Shown: positions 37,186 through 47,992, counted from the stretch's first letter. The stretch: 64,000 nt of DNA from Eledone cirrhosa (GCA_964016885.1 OZ024744.1:115101802-115165801), one strand, 5' to 3'. Made by a program: numbers and translations. Notes: generated by a model from the sequence alone, not told the origin.

Positions 37186-38750
37186 ATCATCATTTTACGT
37201 CCGCTTTTCCCTGCCTATATATCTAGGGCGGGTAAAATTCCCGAGATCCATGGACGAGTCATCTCCAGCGGTCTCTGTCCCTCATTATCGCTGCCATGTC
37301 CTGCGTCTCCAAAGGACCTGTGTCTGTCCTTAGGGCATCAACATATGTCAACCTTCGTCTCGCTCTTATAGTATGTCCGTGTATGGGCTCACACAGGACC
37401 ACTGAGTGTAGTGCCAACTCTGGATGTCGGTGAGCATGTCCAGCTAACCTCAGTCTCCTCTGTATTACTTTCGAGCTGACTTTTGGGAGGCTCCCATACA
37501 GCTCTGAGTTCTTCATCCTCAGTGTATACTGATTAATGTTCAGAGCCATCCTCAGCATTCTCGTGTAGCACCCATCCACTATCTGAGTGAGTTTCTTGGT
37601 CAGTGTCCAAGTCTCTGACCCGTACAGAAGCACAGACTCCACTACAGCAATGAAGAGGTGGATTTTCAGGTCTTTACGAAGGTCCGACACCGATCTCAAG
37701 CTGTGGCACGCCGCCCAGGCTTTGCTCTTCTTCTCAACCACATCATCTTCCGTATTCCCAATCTTTGCTCCCAAATACAGGAAGTCCTCAACCAATTCTA
37801 GCAGCCTCCCGCTTACATTAGTAATCTTCTCTGGCTTCTTAATATTCTCTACCACATACTTTGTCTTACTCTCATTCATTCTCAGCCCCTCACTCATCGA
37901 CACAGTCTCCACCTCCTACTTCAACTCCTCTGCCTCCTTCACTGTGTTTGTCACCAAAACTATGTCGTCAGCAAATTAAGCATCTGATATCTATTTAGCC
38001 TTAACTCTCCTGCTCTGAGCCAGTGTTACAGTAAAGCCAGAGTCAATAGTCCACTACGATGATAAAAAGGTAGGGAGCCAATGTATCTCCCTGGAGCACT
38101 CCAGCCAGTATCTCAAAGAACTCTGTCATCCCATCAGGTATAATGACTTGGGCTCTGGTGTTGGTGTAGAGCAGTGATATCAGGTCCACTATCTTATTGG
38201 AGATTCCATAAGCCTGTAAGATCTTCATCAGGCAGTAACGGTCCACAGAATCAAAGGCCTTCCTAAAATCAATGAAAACCATGACTGCAGGAAGGCACTT
38301 TGCTCTAGCTCCCTCTAATATCCTCCTCAGCATCAGGATGTGACTGGTGGTTGATCTACCCTCTCTGAAGCCGTTCTGGTTGTCCCTGAGCTTCTTCTCC
38401 ATCTCGGGCTGGATCCTGTTAAGAATCCTCCTGTTGAGGGTCTTTGCCACAAGTGACGTCAGTGAGATCCCCCTGTAGTTGTTGGTATTAGAGAGATCTC
38501 CCTTCTTTGGCACTGGGACGATGTTACTGATCCTCCACTGATTCGGGGTCAACCCCTTTCTCCAGTGCCTGGTTACAGAACTCCAGGATGATATCACCAA
38601 AATCACACCTCTTCATCACCTCTGATGCCACTCCATCTTCTCCATGAGCCTTGCCCTCCTTTATCCTCTTCTTGGCTTTCTGAAGCTCCTCTCTGGTGAA
38701 GGGTCCTGTCTCAATATCAGTTCCTCAAACAGCTGCCTGTTCTCCCCAGT
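37186..38750 (-). pseudogene. LINE reverse transcriptase, broken copy
   Basis: Minus-strand order: GPFTREELQKAKKRIKEGKA (about 38,700); NIVPVPKKGDLSNTNNYRG; SLTSLVAKTLNRRILNRI; QNGFREGRSTTSHI; the palm motif VFIDFRKAFDSV with the first catalytic Asp; GVLQGDTLAPYLFIIVVDY (38,043-38,150); then after a deletion and frame break FADDIVLV (about 37,965); GLRMNESKTKYVVENI; DFLYLGAKI; and LLYGSETWTL to DRDRWR at 37,259. The 3' end has CATCATCATCATTTTACGTC on the plus strand. A frame break near 38,590, stops just before FADD, and a TAG after the motif make it non-functional. The 5' end is truncated at a TA repeat. It sits antisense-neutral, in the same strand sense as SYNRG, within its last intron. 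Confidence 0.9.
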
Positions 38751-38769
38751 GTGTATATATATATACCTT

Positions 38770-38860
38770 AAAGCAAACAATTTTTGCTTTCTCCCTAAAG
38801 TGGGATCCTCTGAAACTCAGAAGATCCCACTTTAGGGTGAAAGTAGAAATTGTTTGCTTT
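38770..38860. repeat. Short foldback, about 40-bp arms
   Basis: The left arm AAAGCAAACAATTTTTGCTT ... CTAAAGTGGGATC and right arm GATCCCACTTTAG ... AATTGTTTGCTTT are reverse complements with few mismatches, around a loop of about 15 nt. It lies in the SYNRG intron next to the 5' break of the LINE. Confidence 0.85.
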
Positions 38861-38911
38861 AACTTTTAATCTGTGCTAATATTAAATTTATAAATAAATA
38901 TATATATATAT

Positions 38912-39111
38912 GGAAAGTGATATATGTAAGAAGGTTAAACAATGCAAACTGGACAGTAAGATGAAGGCAAAGAAATAGTTACCTGTTTATCTTTGTTTAC
39001 CCCCCCCCCCTCCCACACACACACATAGATAAACAGGTAACTAACCTTTTCATTGCCTTCATCTTACCATCCAGTTTGCATTGTTTAACCTTATTACATA
39101 TATCACTTTCC
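38912..39111. repeat. Long imperfect inverted repeat
   Basis: The arm 38,912-38,992 (starting GGAAAGTGATATATGTAA and ending ACCTGTTTATCT) pairs with 39,027-39,111 (AGATAAACAGGT ... ATATATCACTTTCC). The loop is C-rich and holds a CA microsatellite. A few small mismatches and indels occur, for example GGACAGTAAG against CTTACCATCC. Confidence 0.88.
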
Positions 39112-39126
39112 ACATTTTATTATATA

Positions 39127-40220
39127 CTAGCAGAATGGCCCGGCGTTGTTCAGGTTTCTGAAAATAGATTGGCATGTTTATCCCTCCTTTCTGAAACAGT
39201 ACAGAGAAGTACGGAATACCTTGGCCTGGAGATGGTGCTTATAAAAGAAATTTGTCGTAGATTACCAGGGGTTTAACTTAATTGGGTGTCTGAGAGTAAA
39301 ATGTTCAACCCACGAAAGCCAAGAAGATAGGGTTAAGTAAAAAGGCATTCGACAAACCAAACATGTATTTGTTGTGCTATGGTACAATGAAAGCAATAGT
39401 TACAGAGCAGTAAGTATGTGGGACTGCAGTGGTGGAGAGTGGTGTGGTCTTACTGTTGTGCTATGGTACAATGAAAGCAATAGTTACAGAGCAGTAAGTA
39501 TGTGGGACTGCAGAGGTGGAGAGTGGTGTGGTCTTACTGTTATGCTATGGTACAATGAAAGCAATAGTTACAGAGCAGTAAGTATGTGGGACTGCAGTGG
39601 TGGAGAGTGGTGTGGTCTTACTGTTGTGCTATGGTACAATGAAAGCAATAGTTACAGAGCAGTAAGTATGTGGGACTGCAGTGGTGGAGAGTGGTGTGGT
39701 CTTACTGTTGTGCTATGGTACAATGAAAGCAATAGTTACAGAGCAGTAAGTATGTGGGACTGCAGTGGTGGAGAGTGGTGTGGTCTTACTGTTGTGCTAT
39801 GGTACAATGAAAGCAATAGTTACAGAGCAGTAAGTATGTGGGACTGCAGAGGTGGAGAGTGGTGTGGTCTTACTCCTTTCAATGTTTCATTGTATGTTCA
39901 CCAATTGATGCAGAAGTCCTAATGAAAAGTGAAGTCGCCTTCGGTGAATAGGCAAATCATTTTCCATTACGATTTTTCAAAAGCATGTAATTGCGTTCCC
40001 CCTCTTTTTTGTTGTTTTTGCTGCTGTTTATATTTTGTTATTGTGTATGCAAAAATATCTGTACACAAATATATAATTATATATATATATATATATATAT
40101 ATTAAAACAACAGATTAAAGTTTAAGTGAAGAATCGCTGCTTTCACCCTTAACGGGGTCTTCTGAAACTAAAAAAAATTAATCTGTGAACGCAGAAGTAA
40201 ATATTTCGAAAAACGTTACA

Positions 40221-40263
<43 letters not shown>

Positions 40264-40488
40264 GATAGCGTCATAATGTCGTAATCCAGACAGATATTAT
40301 AAGGGCGCGACGTTACCAGGGCCTAATGAGGTCCCTAGAGCATTGAAAATTTGAAATTTTTTTTGCTCACATGACTAGAAATATTACATGTGTAAAGTTT
40401 GAAAAAAATCGGTTGGGTGGTTCTCAAGTTTTAGGGAGTCAGACAGACAGACAGACAGACAAACATTCTCTGTTTTAGATATATAGAT
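39127..40488 (+). mobile_element. Interspersed element with internal minisatellite
   Basis: The left end AGCAGAATGGCCCGGCGTTG and the right end (AAAAAAATCGGTTGGGTGGT, AGGGAGTCAGACAGACAGAC, ATATATAGAT) are, from my knowledge of invertebrate repeats, ends of a common dispersed family. No transposase or RT is seen, so it is non-autonomous or a deleted copy. It carries the 84-bp array at 39,374-39,877 and an (AT)n interruption at 40,077-40,100 with a further one near 40,225. Confidence 0.55.
39374..39877 (+). repeat. 84-bp minisatellite, six copies
   Basis: Six copies of an 84-bp unit (GTGCTATGGTACAATGAAAG, CAATAGTTACAGAGCAGTAA, GTATGTGGGACTGCAGTGGT, GGAGAGTGGTGTGGTCTTAC). They start at 39,374, 39,458 and so on. 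Copies are almost identical, differing mainly at CAGTGGTGG/CAGAGGTGG. The unit length keeps a plus frame open for 182 codons (28-residue repeats), but there is no evidence of translation. Confidence 0.93.
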
Positions 40489-40710
40489 TATATATATATA
40501 TATATATACAGAGAGAGAGAGGGTAACAATATATCGTTAAAGGTAATCCGATAAGAGTTTGTGAAAACTACTTATGATGGATAGTTTAAGCGTACGGTGC
40601 TGTGTGACTCAACAAGAGGTTTACGTGGGTGACGAGTAAATGACTTCATTTGTCAGACTGCAAATAAATCTCCTTGTTTATAATGTTGACCATGTTATTC
40701 TTCACTTTTT
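40489..40710. other. Intron stretch with TA repeat, no gene seen
   Basis: Begins with (TA)n and a short GA run at about 40,510, then unique sequence. No exon or named repeat is recognised. Confidence 0.45.
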
Positions 40711-41192
<482 letters not shown>

Positions 41193-41449
41193 GGACCCCT
41201 TTTGGTCATGATTTGCAAACAGAGACAATGAACATTAAATTATGATGATGATAACCATGGATTTCCATCTGGGAAATTCCTCTCCAATGCATAAACCTCT
41301 CCGAGTTGTTTTGTGGGAGTCCATCATTTACCCATACCAGACTCATCTCTCCATGCACCATAAATACAATACAACGTTACACTTTTCTTTCATTTTAAAC
41401 TATAAAGTAAATGATATCCAGAACTTGTTTGAGATTAAATATATCTTAC

Positions 41450-41541
41450 CAATAAAGAACTGCCACTGAGAAATGCTGCCAAATTATTCCAGGCCAAGTC
41501 AATATCTTTTAGTAGTGTCTCTAGACGTTCATTTGTTAACA
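41450..41541 (-). CDS. SYNRG: Gamma-synergin, third-from-left coding exon (penultimate)
   Basis: A 92-bp exon. Acceptor TTTTTATTCTAG precedes TGTTAAC; the donor is TATTG/GTAAGA. With the G carried over from the exon at 44,268 it encodes VLTNERLETLLKDIDLAWNN and LAAFLSGSSLL. The LLKDID..WNNL motif matches my knowledge of gamma-synergin just before its Cys-containing tail. It ends in phase 0 and joins the exon at 27,858 in frame. It is too short for ordinary ORF detection and lies 2,726 bp downstream of the preceding exon. Confidence 0.87.
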
Positions 41542-41788
41542 CTAGAATAAAAAAGAATGTATTGAAATGTAGCATTAAATATAAGAATGTTTACAGTATC
41601 TTTACTAGTGTGCAAATAGTTGTGAAAATTTACAATATAAGTGTAAAGACTTCAGTTTTTTATGTGATACAGTCATAATGTTGTCTTATATATTTCATAT
41701 ATTTCTTTAGTTGTTAGAAGTAAGAGTTATGTGGGAGCTCTCTGTAGTAACACTTATTTCTGAGTCCATCTATATACTGTGTGGGGTA
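41542..41788. other. Intron, no repeat or exon seen
   Basis: AT-rich unique sequence between the acceptor of the 92-bp exon and the 56-bp repeat. Confidence 0.5.
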
Positions 41789-42005
41789 GGTTCTCCTCCT
41801 TCATCTCATACTCTTTGTTAAGTACCCCAGTGTTATTGGGGGCAGGTCCTCCTCCTTCATCTCATACTCTTTGTTAAGTACCCCAGTGTTGTTGGGGGCA
41901 GGTCCTCCTCCTTCATCTCATACTCTCTGTTAAGTACCCCAGTGTTATTGGGGGCAGGTCCTCCTCCTTCATCTCATACTCTCTGTTAAGCAACCAAGTG
42001 TGTTA
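41789..42005. repeat. 56-bp tandem repeat, about four copies
   Basis: The unit GGTCCTCCTCCTTCATCTCA, TACTCTTTGTTAAGTACCCC, AGTGTTGTTGGGGGCA is repeated with small changes (TTTGTT/TCTGTT, GTTATT/GTTGTT). The pyrimidine-rich strand is the plus strand, so the SYNRG pre-mRNA carries the purine-rich version. Confidence 0.92.
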
Positions 42006-42211
42006 AGGGCTGACAAATGTATATTTAATGCAATCATACTTTTTAAAATTTTTTTTTCTTTCTGTTTCTTCTCTGCTGTAGTAAAAGTCTGTCGGTGATC
42101 TTCATCCAACATTTCATCTTCATCATCTCTAATGGATGGAGTGGCATTTTGAGGGGGAATTTTGACTTTGTGATTGAGCTTCTATAGTAAAACAGTATTA
42201 GGATCTTTCGG

Positions 42212-42420
42212 CCATCCTCTACTGTAGCTTCCTTCCACTGGGATTTCTTGGCACTTCTTCACCAAACAATCATCATCACATGTCCATACCAGAGAGGTCT
42301 TCTCTTCTGCACACTACAACTGATTCTTCTTATGAACAGTTTGTGTCACAGATTCCCGTTTCACTGTTCATGACACAAATATACTAGCTTCATTTCTTTC
42401 CAGTCTTTATATAACCTCTA
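42212..42420 (-). pseudogene. LINE fragment at the array edge
   Basis: Colinear with the LINE at 24,770-24,990: CTTCCACTGGGATTTCTTGG, CACTTCTTCACCAAACAATC, CACATGTCCATACC, TCTTCTGCACACTACAACTG and CTAGCTTCATTTCTTTCCAG. It runs without a break into the first 96-bp unit, so it appears to be the flank of the source copy from which the array grew. Confidence 0.82.
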
Positions 42421-43505
42421 CATTAACTACCCATGTCTTACTACCATGTAACATTACATCAGATGTCCATTGAAACATGCTAGCTTCATTTCTCTCCAGT
42501 CTCTATATAACCTCTACAGTAACAACCCATGTCTCATTACTATGTAACATTACATCAGATATCCATTGAAACATGTTAGCTTCATTTCTCTCCAGTCTCT
42601 ATATAACCTCTACAGTAACAACCCATATCTCACTACCATGTAACACTACATCAAATGTCCATTGAAACATGTTAGCTTCATTTCTCTCCAGTCCATATAA
42701 CCTCTACATTAACTACCCATGTCTCACTACCATGTAATATTAGATCAGATGTCCATTGAAACATGCTAGCTTCATGTCTCTCTAGTCTCTATATAACCTC
42801 TACATTAACTACCCATGTCACACTACGATGTAACATTACATCAGATGTCCATTGAAACATGCTAGCTTCATGTCTCTCCAGTCTCTGTATAACCTCTACA
42901 TTAACTACCTCTGCCTCACTACCATGTAACACTACATCGGATGACCATGTAACATGCTAGCTTCATTTCTCTCCAGTCTCTATATAACCTCTACATTAAC
43001 TACCCATGTCTCACCACCATGTAACATTACATCAGATGTCCATTGAAACATGCTAGCTTCATGTCTCTCCAGTCTCTATATAACCTCTACATTAACTACC
43101 ATGTCTCACTACCATGTAACACTACATCGGATGACCATGTAACATGCTAGCTTCATTTCTCTCCAGTCTCTATATAACCTCTACATTAACTACCCATATT
43201 TCACTACCATGTAACATTACATCAGATGTCCATTGTAACATGCTAGCTTCATGTCTCTCCAGTCTCTATATAACCTTTACATTAACTACCATGTCTCACT
43301 ACCATGTAACACTACATCGGATGACCATGTAACATGTTAGCTTCATGTCTCTCCAGTCTCTATATAACCTCTACATTAACTACCATGTCTCACTGCCATG
43401 TAACACTACATCGGATGACCATGTAACATGCTAGCTTCATTTCTCTCCAGTCTCTATATAACCTCTACATTAACTACCCATGTCTCACTACCATGTAATG
43501 TTACA
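42410..43505. repeat. 96-bp tandem repeat derived from a LINE
   Basis: About eleven copies of CTCTACATTAACTACCCATG, TCTCACTACCATGTAACATT, ACATCAGATGTCCATTGAAA, CATGCTAGCTTCATTTCTCT, CCAGTCTCTATATAAC. On the minus strand one unit encodes MLHGSETWVVNVE and RLERNEAS. It is colinear over its full length with the LINE at 24,949-25,045. Some later units carry a shorter TACATCGGATGACCATGTAA form. It lies in the SYNRG intron between the 57-bp and 92-bp exons. Confidence 0.93.
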
Positions 43506-43594
43506 TATCACAGAAATGGAATCGATACACTTCTTGCTGGATAAATGTCTGATGATAAAGCTTTAGAATTTCTCACCTGAAAATCAATATTGTA

Positions 43595-43636
43595 AAACCT
43601 TATTTTCTCCATATGAATATGGAGAAAATAAGGTTT
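43595..43636. repeat. Perfect 20-bp-arm palindrome
   Basis: AAACCTTATTTTCTCCATAT, a 2-nt spacer, and its exact reverse complement. It would form a tight hairpin in DNA or RNA. Confidence 0.95.
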
Positions 43637-43706
43637 ATTTAAAAGAAGAAAGGGAAAGCTGTTGTATAAAGGTTATGAGGTAAATTGTTATGAGGTAAAT
43701 AATTGA

Positions 43707-44256
43707 TGATGCTCATCATTATCATCATCATCATCATCATCATCCTCACCACCATCATCATCATCACTACCATCATCACCACCACCAAGATCACCATCAC
43801 CACCATCATCATCATTATCACTATCACCATCACCAGCATCAAGCATCATCATCACCATCAATACGACCATCCTCACCATCATCACCATCACCACCAACAC
43901 CATCATCATCACCATCAATACGACCATCCTCACCATCACCACCAACACCATCATCATCACCATCAATACGACCATCCTCACCATCATCATCATCATCACC
44001 ATCACCATCACCATCAACACCATCATCATCACCATCAATACAACCATCACCACCATCATCATCCTCACCATCATCATTACCACCACCACCACCACCATCA
44101 CCATTACCATCATCATCACCAAATCAGCATCCACATTAACATCATTAGCCACATTATCATCATCACGATCAACATCATTATTTTCACCATCATCATCAAC
44201 ACCATCACCATCACCATCACCAACACCAACAACAACAACAACACTATATTTATTTA
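43707..44256. repeat. CAT/CACC trinucleotide-type microsatellite
   Basis: An imperfect run of ATC, ACC, AAC and ATT triplets on the plus strand, with an internal block around CATCAATACGACCATCCTCA repeated at about 43,855, 43,912 and 43,963. On the SYNRG strand it is GAT/GGT rich and begins about 11 nt downstream of the donor of the 57-bp exon. Poly-His and poly-Met frames are artefacts. Confidence 0.95.
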
Positions 44257-44267
44257 AATATCTTTAC

Positions 44268-44324
44268 CTGACATTCTCATTGTAACTGTTATTTTGCAAA
44301 CAACGCGATAAATTTCAATGATTG
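44268..44324 (-). CDS. SYNRG: Gamma-synergin, 57-bp coding exon
   Basis: Acceptor TTTATATTTTCAG and donor GTCAG/GTAAAG. With the flanking phases (enters after one base, leaves after one base) it encodes AIIEIYRVVCKITVTMRMS, matching the family's VEVYRV..K... segment between the VCNEV and LLKDID motifs. The exon is bounded on both sides by tandem repeats: the GAT/GGT array begins just past its donor, and the last unit of the 50-bp repeat merges into its acceptor. Such crowding could affect splicing efficiency, but this is inference. Confidence 0.84.
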
Positions 44325-45432
44325 CTGAAAATATAAAACAATGGAGATCTGTAGGACATCTGTAGTGTTATTGTAACAATATATAAAACAATGGAGATCT
44401 GTAGGAGATCTGTAGTGTTATTGTAACAATATATAAAACAATGGAGATCTGTAGGACATCTGTAGTGTCATTGTAACAATATATAAAACAATGGAGATCT
44501 GTAGGAGATCTGTAGTGTTATTGTAACAATATATAAAACAATGGAGATCTGTAGGACATCTGTAGTGTTATTGTAACAATATATAAAACAATGGAGATCT
44601 GTAGGACATCTGTAGTGTTATTGTAACAATATATAAAACAATGGAGATCTGTAGGAGATCTGTAGTGTTATTGTAACAATATATAAAACAATAGAGATCT
44701 GTAGGACATCTGTAGTGTTATTGTAACAATATATAAAACAATGGAGATCTGTAGTGTTATTGTAACAATATATAAAACAATAGAGATCTGTAGGACATCT
44801 GTAGTGTTATAGTAACAATATATAAAACAAAGGAGATCTGTAGGAGATCTGTAGTGTTATTGTAACAATATATAAAACAATAGAGATCTGTAGGACATCT
44901 GTAGTGTTATAGTAACAATATATAAAACAATGGAGATCTGTAGGAGATCTGTAGTGTTATTGTAACAATATATAAAACAATAGAGATCTGTAGGACATCT
45001 GTAGTGTTATAGTAACAATATATAAAACAATGGAGATCTGTAGGAGATCTGTAGTGTCATTGTAACAATATATAAAACAATAGAGATCTGTAGGACATCT
45101 GTAGTGTTATTGTAACAATATATAAAACAATGGAGATCTGTAGGAGATCTGTAGTGTTATTGTAACAATATTTAAAACAATGGAGATCTGTAGGAGATCT
45201 GTAGTGTTATTGTAACAATATATAAAACAATGGAGATCTGTAGGACATCTGTAGTGTTATTGTAACAATATATAAAACAATGGAGATCTGTAGGACATCT
45301 GTAGTGTTATTGTAACAATATATAAAACAATGGAGATCTGTAGGACATCTGTAGTGTTATTGTAACAATATATAAAACAATGGAGATCTGTAGGAGATCT
45401 GTAGTGTTATTGTAACAATATATAAAACAATG
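44325..45432. repeat. 50-bp tandem repeat, about 22 copies
   Basis: The unit AACAATATATAAAACAATGG, AGATCTGTAGGACATCTGTA, GTGTTATTGT exists in two forms: GTAGGACATCTG and GTAGGAGATCTG (the latter creating a second AGATCT). The forms alternate in patches. One unit near 44,740 lacks the 12-bp duplicated part. The left end runs directly into the acceptor of the 57-bp SYNRG exon. Confidence 0.96.
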
Positions 45433-45900
45433 GAACTCCATGAGACAAGTCTGGCCAGTTGGCCATGCCATACCTTGCTCAGACAACACTAATTTGGTTG
45501 GGGTTTTTACAGTTGGATGACCTTCCTTACACAAACCCCGTTTATAATGTGGAACTGAATGGCATTGTTATGAGGGAGGGGTGACAGGCACATTGGAACA
45601 ATAGTTAGGGAGCCAGGTGGTCCCACTAGGAGGGAGGTTTGGCCACACCAAGCCTTACACATTGTGGAGTTGTGTTACTGGGTGGTCCTGTTATGAGCTA
45701 GGTCAGGCCAGATGAACGTGCCACACCTTCCACAATATAGGGACTCTTGCTGTGATCTGGCTGGTCTCAGGAGGGAGATCTAGCCAGGGGCCACACCATG
45801 CCTTACTCATAGTGGAGCACTGGGTGGCACCATTATGAGGAGAGTCTGGCTGCACCATACCATGCTCAGGACAGAACCATTATTTGGGATCCTTATATAT
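45433..45900. repeat. Diverged ~100-bp repeats, intronic
   Basis: Four or so degraded copies share pieces such as GTCTGGCC or GTTTGGCC, CCACACCA(T/A)GCCTTAC and GTGGAG, plus TTATGAG. No exon is seen. The sequence is GC-richer than its surroundings. Confidence 0.5.
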
Positions 45901-46158
45901 ATATATGTATAAAATAAACATTTGGTGAGCCACAGCTATGCCAAAACAACAGAGATGAACGCCATCTGGCGGTGTCCAGCAGAAGCAAGGGGGACAATCG
46001 TGGATACACATTTCAAACTGAACTGGTTCTCATCAGCACAATCCCTTGCAACTGTTGGACTTTGAAAACAGGTGAGAATATGTGGTTTGTTCGTCTATGT
46101 AAATGAGGTGATTAATCTCATTTGCATATGAAGCTGTATAAGTTGGATCAACTTAGAA
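45901..46158. other. Intron, no gene seen
   Basis: Contains a TTTCAAACTGAACTGGTTCT and CATCAGCACAATCCCTTGCA segment that may be part of a foldback family, but I cannot assign it. No splice-bounded exon is visible. Confidence 0.4.
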
Positions 46159-46226
46159 TTACAATTTAGCTTCAGGCATAGTTGTATACATATCTGCATA
46201 CAACTATGCCTGATGCTAAATTGTAA
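46159..46226. repeat. Foldback with 31-bp arms
   Basis: The arms 46,159-46,189 and 46,196-46,226 are reverse complements except for about two positions (CTTCAGGC against GCCTGATG), with a 6-nt loop. It is followed at once by a CTAT and (TA)n run of about 80 bp to 46,309. Confidence 0.9.
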
Positions 46227-46239
46227 ATCTATCTATCTA

Positions 46240-46312
<73 letters not shown>

Positions 46313-46320
46313 GAATATAT

Positions 46321-47378
46321 GAGAGAGATCAACACAGATACAAGTACACATGTGTTCCAATTACAAATGACCAAGTTAGCTAGGTTGAAAAAATACTAAC
46401 TTAAAACAATATGGTTTGCCTGACTCAATTTAAAGTAATAAATCAATAAAAATAACAAACCTATATCGGGCAACAGCCTTTGATACCCGGACAGACCTAA
46501 ATCTGTTTTGCAAGAATTATTAACTGAAGGCAACAATTCCTGTGCTCTTCTGCGGGTATCCAGGAAATTCATACCTTTCACTTCATAGGATCTAAGAAGA
46601 CTGAACGATATGCTGATATAAAAGCACATGTCGCAGCACCTAGTGCATCTCAAACTCATGCCACTAAAAATAGCAGCCAGGTTTATGAGACTAAAGTTAG
46701 CTCTACACAAGTATACATGTGTTCCAATTGCAAATGACCAAGTTAGTTAGGCTGAAAAAATACTAATTTAAAACAATATGGTTTGTCTGACTTGATTTAA
46801 ATCAATAAAAATAACAAACCTATATCGGGTAATAGCCTTGATACCTGGACAGACATACTTATATCTGTGTTCATCCCTCTCATATATTCAATTATATTAC
46901 ACGGCTCGGAAAGATTCCCTTCTTTGAGCTATTTAATTGTAAAAGACTATTTTGAGTTTCTAACTCATTCTATGATATTCTCGGCTCCTTCACGTAGAGC
47001 TAACTTTAGTCTCATAAACCTGGCTGCTATTTTTAGTGGCATGAGTATGAGACGCACTAGGCGCTGCGACATGTGCTTTTATATCAACATGTCGTTCAGT
47101 CTTCTTAGATCCTATGAAGTGAAAGGTATGAATTTCCTGGATCCCCGCAGAAGAGCACAGGAATTGTTGCCTTCAGTTAATAATTCTTGCAAAACAGATT
47201 TAGGTCTGTCCGGGTATCAAAGGCTGTTGCCCGATATAGGTTTGGTATTTTTATTGATTTATTACTTTAAATTGAGTCAGGCAAACCATATTGTTTTAAG
47301 TTAGTATTTTTTCAACCTAGCTAACTTGGTCATTTGCAATTGGAACACATGTGTACTTGTATCTGTGTACATCCCTCT
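46321..47378. repeat. Large foldback element, ~385-bp arms
   Basis: The arm 46,321-46,706 and the arm 46,994-47,378 are reverse complements at roughly 95% by eye. Each arm, read outward, holds the same open frame (SLINLAAIFSGMS ... RRRAQELLPSVNNSC ... LGLSGYQRLLPDIGL). The roughly 287-bp centre includes a further partial direct copy of the arm's outer part (46,709-46,855). TA repeats flank both sides (46,235-46,309 and 47,391-47,440). No transposase is recognised. It could be a foldback transposon or two head-to-head copies of an unknown repeat. Confidence 0.85.
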
Positions 47379-47388
47379 CTTTGAGCTA

Positions 47389-47440
<52 letters not shown>

Positions 47441-47444
<4 letters not shown>

Positions 47445-47992
47445 ATACTTTGGGAGGGCCATGCTGCCAATAAGAAACACACGCACCAGTTGCTTTCACT
47501 TCAATTTATTATATATTTATAAATTTATAAATTTACAAATTTACAAACTTATAAATTTCTGGTTGGTTGGTTGGTTCCACAACCAGATAGTTGTTTATAT
47601 ATAGTCATAGTCCTTTCGTCACACACTCTGTGACCTCTTCAGTGACTGGGGATTCCTTTCTTCGTTTCTGTGCCTTTCCTTTCTTCTATCCTACGCCATT
47701 TTGTTTCTGTGTGTGTGTTGTGTGCTCAGTTTGCACATGTGCCACATCCGGGTGTCTGTGTGTGTTTGTGTTCATTTTTCTATTTGTTTATTTATTTATT
47801 TATTTATTGTTGGTTGGTTGTTTGTTCTATGTGTGTGTGTGTTTTCATTTTGTCCTGTGTGTGTTTTCATTTTGTCCTTAATTGTAAGTTGTGATGTTGC
47901 TGTTCCACTCATATTTTCTATTTAATTTTGGTTTTAATTCTTTTATGCTTACTTGTTTCTTATTGGCAACATGACCCTCCCAAAGTATAACA
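47441..47992. mobile_element. MITE-like element with 38-bp terminal inverted repeats
   Basis: The left end TGTTATACTTTGGGAGGGCC (47,441-47,478) and the right end ending GGCCCTCCC-like CCTCCCAAAGTATAACA (47,955-47,992) are inverted copies, matching at 36 of 38 positions. Total length is 552 bp. The interior is AT-rich with GT-rich tracts, and frames such as 47,591-47,881 are low-complexity. It is bordered by (AT)n to the left and ATATC to the right, so a target duplication within AT sequence cannot be defined. There is no transposase, so it is non-autonomous. Confidence 0.85.

Noticed and set aside
43688..44257. Poly-His, poly-Met and poly-Asp frames in CAT repeats (also 51,641-52,460)
   Set aside because: Pure microsatellite translation in an intron directly beside splice sites.
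45307..45534. 75-codon minus frame at the edge of the 50-bp repeat
   Set aside because: Half of it is repeat translation and the rest has no motif or splice border.
47591..47925. Three overlapping Cys/Val/Phe-rich frames
   Set aside because: They translate GT-rich low-complexity sequence inside the MITE-like element.
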